Below, piece by piece: positions 1 through 5,209 of a stretch of DNA of 9,006 nt. The first letter of the stretch is position 1, and each line of letters begins with the position of its first letter. Source of the stretch: Neisseriaceae bacterium (GTDB lineage Bacteria > Pseudomonadota > Gammaproteobacteria > Burkholderiales > Neisseriaceae); assembly GCA_030146285.1 (NCBI GenBank), contig JASLBZ010000231.1, positions 1 through 9,006 of the forward strand, read 5' to 3'. The position numbers and the translations under genes were made by a program. Below the pieces are notes generated by a model that had not been told where the DNA came from, did no database searches, and saw only the letters and a program-made list of their open reading frames with translations.

Positions 1-161
1 CCGTTAAAGCAGTAAAATCTTTACCCAAAGAAGTGGTTGGCTTGTCTGTTCCTGGCATGCCTGTAGGTAGCTTGGGTATGGAACAAGGCGATACAAAAGA
101 AGCCTACCAAGTCATCAGCTTTACCCAAGATGGTAAACAATCTGTCTTTCAAGAACATTAA
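1..161 (+). CDS. DUF411 family protein, C-terminal 52 residues (5' end outside window)
   Basis: The open frame enters from the left edge (first full codon at 3) and ends at TAA 159-161. The translated tail contains LPKEVVGLSVPGMPVGSLGM followed by EQGD, then a short strand-rich end (AYQVISFTQDG, then VFQEH). The VPGMPVGS-GMEQGD block is the hallmark of the DUF411 family: small periplasmic or exported proteins often found beside copper or other metal-resistance genes. The CxxC-type metal-binding motif expected in the N-terminal half lies outside the window, so metal binding cannot be checked here. It ends at a strong bidirectional terminator and converges with the DUF2939 gene. Family assignment is fairly secure; function is inferred only from family context. 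Confidence 0.85.
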   Translation, partial: VKAVKSLPKEVVGLSVPGMPVGSLGMEQGDTKEAYQVISFTQDGKQSVFQEH

Positions 162-181
162 AAAAATACAACACACACAAC

Positions 182-213
182 AAAAAAACGACCTCCTAAA
201 AAGGTCGTTTTTT
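182..213. terminator. bidirectional intrinsic terminator between convergent genes
   Basis: ACGACCT (188-194) pairs with AGGTCGT (202-208) around a 7-nt loop, and flanking A's (183-187) pair with T's (209-213). On the plus strand the hairpin is followed by TTTTTTATTTTTT and on the minus strand by a run of seven T's, so it can serve both the DUF411 gene and the DUF2939 gene. The TAG stop of the DUF2939 gene (196-198 on the minus strand) lies inside the loop, so that transcript would terminate right at the stop codon. Confidence 0.9.
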
Positions 214-810
214 ATTTTTTAACAAATCCATAAAATGAGGCACTGTAATATGGGTTAAGCGCCAATGCGTCAATTGTTGGCGCGAAAACAACAGCTTAAT
301 CATTTCATTGTCATGCTCTTTTGACGGTACTAAAACAGTAAAGGTATTGAAATTGGTGTAATGCCAACGCACACGACTGGTGTCCGTTTGATGATTTCGC
401 GCGTCTTTACTTTGTGCATCATTGGCCTGCTCTTGTCTTGAAATATCTGCCAAACTTGGCTGCTTTGTCTGGTGAATGCTTTCTAGCACAATCTGCAAAC
501 CATTTTTAACCCAATATTCTTGATTCTCTTGATCATTAAGCACATCAGCAACTACCCCTGATTGCATAATTTTATCCACATGCTTTCCCAGAAGAGAACT
601 GTAAGCCCCCAATGAAGCCTTGGCTTCTTGACTCACTTGTTCTTTAAAACCCTTCGCAATGGCTGTTGTATCGACATACTTCATTAAACTGTCCGTGTCT
701 TGCTTGTCCACGGCTTGTTTGATCTGGTACATCGCAATAAAAGGCGATATGCCCACATACACAACGCCCAGTAATACCAGCACCATTGCCAATCGCAATA
801 TTGTTTTCAT
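196..810 (-). CDS. DUF2939 family membrane-anchored protein
   Basis: A 204-residue protein with a short basic start, one hydrophobic segment at about residues 5-23, then SPFIAMYQIKQAVDKQDTDS. This S-P-[YF]-x-A-[LM]-Y-x-I-x-x-A-[IV] block just after the membrane segment is typical of DUF2939, a family of unknown function in proteobacteria. The rest is soluble and presumably periplasmic. A hydrophilic Gln/Asp/Asn-rich linker (about 122-146) leads to a predicted beta-rich end (WHYTNFNTFTVLV), and the C-terminus is basic (KNKKRPF). The ATG is the only sensible start because it places the hydrophobic segment at the N-terminus. Its Shine-Dalgarno is weak (AAAGAA in an A-rich stretch). It has its own promoter-like sequence and lies downstream of the metC-like terminator, so it is probably monocistronic. 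No function is claimed. Confidence 0.85.
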   Translation of the reverse strand: MKTILRLAMVLVLLGVVYVGISPFIAMYQIKQAVDKQDTDSLMKYVDTTAIAKGFKEQVSQEAKASLGAYSSLLGKHVDKIMQSGVVADVLNDQENQEYWVKNGLQIVLESIHQTKQPSLADISRQEQANDAQSKDARNHQTDTSRVRWHYTNFNTFTVLVPSKEHDNEMIKLLFSRQQLTHWRLTHITVPHFMDLLKNKKRPF

Positions 811-838
811 TTTAATTTTTTCTTTTGAATTGGATGAT

Positions 839-859
839 GGGTATTTTATAACAATACCC
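839..859 (-). promoter_or_regulatory. extended -10 promoter inside a 21-bp inverted repeat, upstream of the DUF2939 gene
   Basis: On the minus strand TGTTATAAA (TGnTATAAA; -10 at plus 845-850) is a good extended -10 about 35 nt before the ATG. I see no matching -35. It sits in the spacer of a perfect 7-bp inverted repeat, GGGTATT (839-845) and AATACCC (853-859), a symmetry suggestive of an operator. A related sequence overlaps the predicted metC-like promoter at 2092-2108. Confidence 0.5.
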
Positions 860-861
860 TC

Positions 862-895
862 AAAAATGCCCAGCTAGCCAAAACTCGCTGGGCAT
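862..895 (-). terminator. intrinsic terminator of the metC-like gene
   Basis: Read on the minus strand, ATGCCCAGC and GCTGGGCAT (plus 866-874 and 887-895) form a 9-bp GC-rich stem with a 12-nt loop, followed by TTTTT (plus 862-866, the first T also closing the stem). It begins about 17 nt after the stop codon of the gene at 913-2067. Confidence 0.88.
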
Positions 896-912
896 CACTA
901 TGCGCATATGAT

Positions 913-2067
913 TTACATGGTTTTGTTTAAAGCTTGCTCCAAATCCTGCCAAATGTCTTCTACATCTTCAATCCCAATTGAAAATCGCAATAAACCCTCA
1001 CGAATACCCAGATTGGTTTTAACATCATGGCTCATGCCACTGTGCGATTGGGTATAACTGTGATTCACCAAACTTTCAACACCACCTAAGCTGGCCGCCA
1101 ATTGGAAAATATTGAAATTTTTGACCACTTCATTGGCCGCAGCAATGCTGTTATTTTTTAAATATACCGAAACCACACCACCAAAGCCACGCATTTGTTT
1201 TTTGGCCAACTCATGGTGTTCATGTGTGGGCAATCCTGGATAAAAAACCATTTCAATGGCGGGATGCTGAGTTAAGCGCTCGGCAATAATCTGTGCATTG
1301 TGCACATGTCGATCCATGCGCACACTCAGTGTTTTAATGCCTCGCAAAATCAAAGCGCAATCCATCGGCGCTGCAACTGCACCGGCTGCAATCTGCATGG
1401 TTCTTATTTTTTGGCCAATGGCTGCTTCTCGTGCAACAGCAATACCCATTAAGACATCTGAGTGTCCACACAAATACTTGGTTGCCGAATGAACCAAAAC
1501 ATCCACACCAACATCAAATGGTGTTTGCAAATACGGCGTGGCAAATGTGTTGTCAATGCCCACCAATGCACCTTTTTCATGTGCAATTTTCGTGAGTGCC
1601 TCAACATCAACCAATCGCAGCAAGGGGTTGCTTGGTGTTTCCAACCAAACCAATTTGACAGTTTGCTTGCTAAGAATCTCTTTTAAATGATCTGGCTCGG
1701 TTAAATCTGCAAAAATAACATGAATGCCCCAATGCTTGTACACATCATTTAACAAATCATAAGAGCCACCATAAATATCCGCAACAGCAACAATCGTATC
1801 TCCTGGCTGCAAGAGACTGCGCCAAACCACATCAATGGCGGCCATGCCACTGGCGAATGCAAAACCAGATTCGCCTTTTTCCAAAGCGGCAACCGTATCT
1901 TCTAAAATTTTTCTGGTTGGGTTTTGCAAACGTGAATAACGAAAAGGAATGGACTCATTAATCTCTTTCATTGCAAACATGCTGTTTTGGTAAATCGGTG
2001 GCATCAAAGCTCTATTGTGTTCATCCACTTCGTAACTGCTGTGAATTGCCTCTGTCGCAAACTTCAT
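913..2067 (-). CDS. metC: PLP-dependent trans-sulfuration family enzyme, probable cystathionine beta-lyase (MetC-like)
   Basis: The 384 residues match the full length of the Cys/Met-metabolism PLP family (fold type I, cytosolic homotetramers). Visible landmarks: YSRLQNPTR (44-52), whose Tyr and Arg contact the phosphate of the neighbouring subunit's cofactor; ASGMAA (72-77); IYGG with Tyr99 stacking on PLP; IDNTF with Asp172 facing the pyridine nitrogen; SATK with Lys197 as Schiff-base lysine; SLGGVESL (326-333); and Arg361 for the substrate carboxylate. The acidic residues I recall as typical of cystathionine gamma-synthase and gamma-lyase, just before the YSR tyrosine and just before the SLGG serine, are Arg43 and Ala325 here. 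That argues for beta-lyase (cystathionine to homocysteine, pyruvate and ammonia), but methionine gamma-lyase or an O-acylhomoserine enzyme is not excluded. The ATG has AAGGA 9 nt upstream (plus 2077-2081). It is divergent from folE2. The family is certain; the exact reaction is inferred. Confidence 0.8.
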   Translation of the reverse strand: MKFATEAIHSSYEVDEHNRALMPPIYQNSMFAMKEINESIPFRYSRLQNPTRKILEDTVAALEKGESGFAFASGMAAIDVVWRSLLQPGDTIVAVADIYGGSYDLLNDVYKHWGIHVIFADLTEPDHLKEILSKQTVKLVWLETPSNPLLRLVDVEALTKIAHEKGALVGIDNTFATPYLQTPFDVGVDVLVHSATKYLCGHSDVLMGIAVAREAAIGQKIRTMQIAAGAVAAPMDCALILRGIKTLSVRMDRHVHNAQIIAERLTQHPAIEMVFYPGLPTHEHHELAKKQMRGFGGVVSVYLKNNSIAAANEVVKNFNIFQLAASLGGVESLVNHSYTQSHSGMSHDVKTNLGIREGLLRFSIGIEDVEDIWQDLEQALNKTM

Positions 2068-2095
2068 GGGTACGCATCCTTATGATCAGTCGGTA

Positions 2096-2124
2096 TTAAT
2101 AACAATACTACTGGCATTGTTCAA
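2096..2124 (-). promoter_or_regulatory. predicted sigma-70 promoter of the metC-like gene
   Basis: On the minus strand TTGAAC (plus 2119-2124) and TATTAA (plus 2096-2101) are separated by 17 bp, and the -10 is preceded by TGT, giving an extended -10. This predicts a transcript starting near 2089 with a leader of about 20 nt. The -10 lies within an imperfect palindrome (plus 2092-2108). Confidence 0.5.
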
Positions 2125-2242
2125 CATCGGGTAGTCCTGAAATACAAAAACAAAGCCTTTTTCTTCGATTCTATGATGATTATTTTTAATGTTGTAATAG
2201 AAGTTTTTCATTCACATCAATGATCCAATAAATCCAGATGCC

Positions 2243-2288
2243 AACACGACATAATCATTTGATTTAAATCAAATGATTATGTCGTGTT
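2243..2288. repeat. 46-bp perfect palindrome (23-bp arms, no spacer)
   Basis: The arms 2243-2265 and 2266-2288 are exact reverse complements, with the axis between 2265 and 2266. The outer part reads AACACGACATAATCATTTG and the centre GATTTAAATC. It lies between two divergent genes, about 58 bp upstream of the folE2 -35. GTTTT followed by a T-rich stretch comes after it on the plus strand, but no upstream plus-strand transcript is apparent for it to terminate. It could be a regulatory site, a cruciform-forming element, a small interspersed repeat or the terminator of an unseen small RNA. Confidence 0.95.
2259..2272. promoter_or_regulatory. FNR/CRP-family box at the centre of the palindrome
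   Basis: TTGAT-TTAA-ATCAA matches the FNR consensus TTGAT-N4-ATCAA at all ten specified positions. The box centre (2265.5) is about 116 bp upstream of the predicted folE2 start point and about 176 bp from that of the metC-like gene. Neither fits the usual activating positions, about -41.5 for class II or -61.5 to -93 for class I. Either there is an undetected promoter closer to the box or the match is incidental to the palindrome. Confidence 0.5.
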
Positions 2289-2346
2289 TTATGATTTTCT
2301 GGTTTTTTTGTCATCTTGCTAACATTATTGTTTGTCTCGGTTACCA

Positions 2347-2375
2347 TTGCGAGCAGAATCAAGCTCTTGTATACT
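2347..2375 (+). promoter_or_regulatory. predicted sigma-70 promoter of folE2
   Basis: TTGCGA (2347-2352), a 17-bp spacer and TATACT (2370-2375) form a good sigma-70 promoter. The predicted start near 2382 leaves a leader of about 85 nt. No zinc-responsive (Zur-type) palindrome overlaps it; only an isolated TGTTAT at 2401-2406 is present. The same transcript could extend into dsbD. Confidence 0.65.
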
Positions 2376-2428
2376 CGCCTGCTAGTCGATAGATGAGAGC
2401 TGTTATTATTCAAGTGCGCAGGAAGCTC

Positions 2429-2452
2429 ATGTATCACCAAAATGATTTATAA
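2429..2452 (+). CDS. possible 7-codon leader peptide upstream of folE2 (MYHQNDL)
   Basis: ATG at 2429 is preceded by AGGA (2420-2423) with a 5-nt gap to the start codon, a better-placed Shine-Dalgarno than that of folE2 itself. The frame encodes MYHQNDL and stops with TAA at 2450-2452. Its last bases overlap the folE2 Shine-Dalgarno AAAGGA (2451-2456), so a terminating ribosome would sit on that site, an arrangement seen in translational coupling. It could also be chance, since the ORF is very short and no homology test is possible at this length. Confidence 0.3.
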   Translation: MYHQNDL

Positions 2453-2466
2453 AGGATTTTCTGTAC

Positions 2467-3246
2467 ATGAATGCCATTGCTGATGTTCAAAGCAGCGTCG
2501 ATATTCGCAACTTTGCTATTAACCAAGTGGGTATCAAAGATTTGCGCTTTCCTGTGTCTATTCTTAGTTCTGAAGGCGGTCAAAATACCGTTGCCTACCT
2601 AACAATGACCGTTTTTCTTCCTGAACACCAAAAAGGCACGCACATGTCGCGCTTTGTGGCCTTAATGGAAGACAATCGTGAAGCCATTGACGCCAAACAA
2701 CTGCACCATTTAACAAAAAAGATGGTGGATTTATTGGAATCCCACTCAGGTAAAATTTCGTTAAAATTCCCATTTTTCCGTCAAAAATCAGCACCTGTGT
2801 CTGGTATTAAAAGTTTATTAGACTATGATGTCACCTTAACAGGCGAAATCAAAAATGGCAGCTATGAATCAAGCTTACAAGTCTTGATCCCAGTGACTAG
2901 CTTGTGCCCATGTTCGAAACAAATTTCAAACTATGGCGCGCATAACCAACGCTCACACGTCACCATTACGTTGAATACAGTGCAAAATGCACACATCAAC
3001 ATTGAAGAAATCATTGACTGCGTTGAAGAACAAGCTTCTTGCCAACTATACGGTTTACTAAAACGCCCTGACGAAAAATTCGTCACCGAACAAGCTTATG
3101 ACAACCCTAAATTTGTCGAAGACATGGTTCGAGATGTTGCAGTGGCTTTAACCCAAGATGCCCGCGTGAAATCATTCACTGTTGAAAGTGAAAACTTTGA
3201 ATCGATTCACAACCACTCAGCTTATGCATTAATCAGCTATCCATAA
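2467..3246 (+). CDS. folE2: GTP cyclohydrolase IB (FolE2), first step of folate synthesis
   Basis: A 259-residue cytosolic enzyme of the COG1469 type that converts GTP to 7,8-dihydroneopterin triphosphate and formate. It replaces or supplements zinc-dependent FolE and can use metals other than zinc. It starts MNAIADVQSS, then KDLRFPV (24-30) and QKGTHMSRFV (55-64). SLCPCSK (145-151) holds the probable catalytic metal ligand Cys147 and also Cys149. GAHNQRSH (157-164), LLKRPDEKFVTE (197-208) and ESIHNHSAYA (245-254) add conserved His and Glu residues. From memory it is very close to the gonococcal FolE2, which supports this ATG; AAAGGA lies 10 nt upstream. dsbD follows 56 nt downstream in the same direction, so co-transcription is likely. 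I saw no fault in the reading frame. Confidence 0.96.
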   Translation: MNAIADVQSSVDIRNFAINQVGIKDLRFPVSILSSEGGQNTVAYLTMTVFLPEHQKGTHMSRFVALMEDNREAIDAKQLHHLTKKMVDLLESHSGKISLKFPFFRQKSAPVSGIKSLLDYDVTLTGEIKNGSYESSLQVLIPVTSLCPCSKQISNYGAHNQRSHVTITLNTVQNAHINIEEIIDCVEEQASCQLYGLLKRPDEKFVTEQAYDNPKFVEDMVRDVAVALTQDARVKSFTVESENFESIHNHSAYALISYP

Positions 3247-3250
3247 AACC

Positions 3251-3296
3251 GCAGTCCTCTTTGCATTAGGGCTGCTTGCTCAACTAAAAAGAGGAC
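3251..3296 (+). promoter_or_regulatory. alternative RNA hairpins in the folE2-dsbD gap; one sequesters the dsbD Shine-Dalgarno
   Basis: GTCCTCTTT (3254-3262) is perfectly complementary to AAAGAGGAC (3288-3296), which contains the dsbD Shine-Dalgarno AAGAGGA; the stem is 9 bp with a 25-nt loop. Alternatively GCAGTCC (3251-3257) can pair with GGGCTGC (3269-3275): 7 bp including one G-U, with an 11-nt loop. The two stems share 3254-3257, so they exclude each other, and the second leaves the Shine-Dalgarno free. A ribosome finishing folE2 at 3246 would cover part of the 5' arm and favour opening, giving translational coupling. The short T tract after 3296 (GTTGTTTTG) makes an intrinsic terminator unlikely. 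Confidence 0.6.
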
Positions 3297-3302
3297 GTTG
3301 TT

Positions 3303-5087
3303 TTGAAAAAAACGATTTATCTATTATTGGTATTTTTCTGTAGCCTGTTTGTGAGTTTTTCAGCCCATGCTGAAATTGATCCAGACAGCCTTTTGCCTGC
3401 AGATGAAGCTTTTATTCCTCAACTGTTTAACAGTAACAATGGTCTGTCTTTGCAGTTTACCGTTGCCGATGGTTACTACCTTTACAAAAGCAAAATTGAA
3501 TTTATCACTGAGCCAGAGGTGGCTTTACAGGCTGCCTCTTATAGCCCAGCCATCACCAAAGAAGATGATTTTTTCGGTAAACAAGAAGTGTATTATCGAA
3601 ATGCTGTGATTAATATCCCCTACCAAACACCTTATCGTTCACCATTTCAGTTCAAACTTAGCTACCAAGGCTGTGCCGATGTTGGCATTTGCTATCCACC
3701 CGTTGAAACCACTTTTTCAGTTGAGAATCTCGGGTTAATTAACAACAATAGTGCAGCGCCACCCAAAGGCTTTAATTTCAAATCGGGCAACAGTGACATG
3801 TCCAGTCCAGTCCCGAAAAAAAGTGACGCTCATGGCTTTACCTTATCTTGGGATACCTTAAGCGCCAATTTGTTGGCGTTTTTTATTGCGGGTTTGGGTT
3901 TAAGCTTTACGGCCTGCATGTACCCTCTTTTGCCCATTGTTTCTAGCATTGTGGTCGGAGACAAAAGCAGCAGTAAGAAAAGGGCTTTTTTACTGTCCAT
4001 GGTCTATGTACAAGGCTTGGCGCTAACCTATACCATCGTAGGTGTAATCGCAGGCCTAACCGGTGCTTTACTCACCGTCTGGTTGCAACAAGCTTGGGTC
4101 GTATTAAGTGCATCGGTTTTAATGGTGGTATTGGCTTTGGGTATGTTTGGCATGATTAATATTCAATTACCCAGTGCCATTCAAGCCTACTTCCAAAATC
4201 AAAGCAGCCGTTTGTCCGGTGGTAAAATTGCTTCGGTTTTTGGTATGGGCATGATGTCAGCTTTAATCATCGGTCCTTGTGTGGCGCCGCCTCTGGCATT
4301 GGCTTTGGGTTATATCGGCAGCACAGGAGATGGCAGCCTAGGTGGCTTGGCATTGTATGCCTTGGCTTTGGGCACTGGCGCGCCATTGGTCTTTATCGGG
4401 ACTTTTGGTGCCCACTTCCTACCTAAAGCTGGCAATTGGATGAATGGCATTAAATACTTCTTTGGTGCGATTTTACTGGCTGTTGCCGTGTATTTGGCAA
4501 CCCCTTTTATTCCCTACATCGCAGCTGTTTTGGCTTATGCTGCCATTGTTTTGGGTTTAGGCTCTGCGCTAATCTACGCTGGCTTACAAGCCAAAACAGC
4601 ATGGCTTGCCGTGATTTTGGGTATTGCCATTAACCTATTTGGCTTGTATTTTGCCATCCAAGGCACCAATCAAAAATCCACCATACTGCATGAATTTGTC
4701 ACCTTGATTCCGGAAACGGGAGAACACAAAGCTCGCTTCAAAACCACGGAAGAATTAAACAATGCCATAGCAACTGCGTTTAAAGACGATGCAAGCAAAC
4801 CCGTTCTTGTCGATTTTTATGCTGATTGGTGTGTGACTTGCAAGGAAATGGAAGCCAAGACCTTAAGCCAAGAATCGGTACACAATACTATTGATATGGA
4901 TCGCTTTTTCACCATAGATGTGACTGACAATACGCCAGAACAACAAGCTTTATTAAAAGAATACGGTTTATTTGGCCCACCGGGCATCTTTGTCCTGAAC
5001 CAAGATGGCACTCGCAGCAAGCCATTATTGGGCTTTGCACCGGCAGATGAATTTATCCAGTGGTACCAAGAGCAAACACAACAATAA
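3303..5087 (+). CDS. dsbD: thiol:disulfide interchange protein DsbD
   Basis: DsbD carries electrons from cytosolic thioredoxin across the inner membrane to periplasmic DsbC, DsbG and CcmG-type partners. The 594 residues show all three modules. A signal peptide (1 to about 23, ending SAHA) precedes the periplasmic alpha domain with Cys124 and Cys130 (GCADVGICYPP). A multi-span membrane domain (about 185-455) has Cys205 in FTACMYPLLP and Cys326 in IGPCVAPP. The C-terminal thioredoxin-like domain has WCVTC (Cys510, Cys513) and GPPG (558-561). Cysteine spacing agrees with the E. coli protein, so it should be functional. The start is TTG at 3303 with a strong GAGGA (3291-3295) 7 nt upstream. No in-frame ATG gives a better signal peptide. 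The rare start codon and the sequestering hairpin suggest limited, coupled translation. It ends at a strong terminator. Confidence 0.96.
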   Translation: MKKTIYLLLVFFCSLFVSFSAHAEIDPDSLLPADEAFIPQLFNSNNGLSLQFTVADGYYLYKSKIEFITEPEVALQAASYSPAITKEDDFFGKQEVYYRNAVINIPYQTPYRSPFQFKLSYQGCADVGICYPPVETTFSVENLGLINNNSAAPPKGFNFKSGNSDMSSPVPKKSDAHGFTLSWDTLSANLLAFFIAGLGLSFTACMYPLLPIVSSIVVGDKSSSKKRAFLLSMVYVQGLALTYTIVGVIAGLTGALLTVWLQQAWVVLSASVLMVVLALGMFGMINIQLPSAIQAYFQNQSSRLSGGKIASVFGMGMMSALIIGPCVAPPLALALGYIGSTGDGSLGGLALYALALGTGAPLVFIGTFGAHFLPKAGNWMNGIKYFFGAILLAVAVYLATPFIPYIAAVLAYAAIVLGLGSALIYAGLQAKTAWLAVILGIAINLFGLYFAIQGTNQKSTILHEFVTLIPETGEHKARFKTTEELNNAIATAFKDDASKPVLVDFYADWCVTCKEMEAKTLSQESVHNTIDMDRFFTIDVTDNTPEQQALLKEYGLFGPPGIFVLNQDGTRSKPLLGFAPADEFIQWYQEQTQQ

Positions 5088-5094
5088 ACAACAT

Positions 5095-5124
5095 AAGCCA
5101 CCTTAAAAAGGTGGCTTTTTTTTT
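5095..5124 (+). terminator. intrinsic terminator of folE2-dsbD
   Basis: AAGCCACCTT (5095-5104) and AAGGTGGCTT (5108-5117) form a perfect 10-bp stem with an AAA loop, followed by a run of nine T's (5116-5124). It starts 7 nt after the dsbD stop codon. Confidence 0.96.
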
Positions 5125-5159
5125 GCCTTTAAAATACGGCAATCACTTCATGAGAGCAC

Positions 5160-5188
5160 AAAAAAGCAGCCTTTTATAGGCTGCTTTT
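5160..5188. terminator. terminator of glnS, usable in both directions
   Basis: AAAAGCAGCCT (5162-5172) and AGGCTGCTTTT (5178-5188) form an 11-bp stem with a 5-nt loop. On the minus strand six T's follow (plus 5160-5165), so it ends the glnS transcript about 21 nt after the stop codon. The plus-strand side ends in TTTT and could back up the dsbD terminator. Confidence 0.92.
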
Positions 5189-5209
5189 GATTCAATCAAT
5201 CGAAGTATC

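Larger units (their letters stand above)
2068..2466. other. divergent intergenic region, metC-like gene / folE2
   Basis: These 399 bp carry no gene of normal size. From left to right they hold the metC-like Shine-Dalgarno and promoter (2077-2124), an A/T-rich stretch with no recognised feature (about 2125-2242), the 46-bp palindrome with an FNR-type core (2243-2288), a T-rich stretch (2289-2340), the folE2 promoter (2347-2375) and an approximately 85-nt folE2 leader with a possible 7-codon ORF. AAGCTC-T/A-TGTAT occurs twice (2361-2372 and 2423-2434, one mismatch). I found no tRNA or recognisable riboswitch. Confidence 0.7.

Noticed and set aside
2243..2288. Palindrome called simply as a rho-independent terminator
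   Set aside because: Both flanking genes are transcribed away from it, the T tract is short, and no upstream plus-strand gene is visible. It is kept as a repeat of unknown role.
2393..2430. GAGCT/AGCTC hairpin in the folE2 leader
   Set aside because: Only 5 bp with a 22-nt loop, and it does not cover the folE2 Shine-Dalgarno; too weak to list as a structure.
2347..2466. Zur operator or known riboswitch (preQ1, THF type) in the folE2 leader
   Set aside because: Only one TGTTAT half-site (2401-2406) without a symmetric partner is seen, and the leader does not show a riboswitch consensus I can recognise; a covariance-model scan would settle it.
5160..5188. GCAGCCT/AGGCTGC in the glnS terminator as inverted uptake sequences (these often double as terminators in Neisseriaceae)
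   Set aside because: The stem lacks the conserved TGAA end of the uptake dialects, so only a plain terminator is supported.
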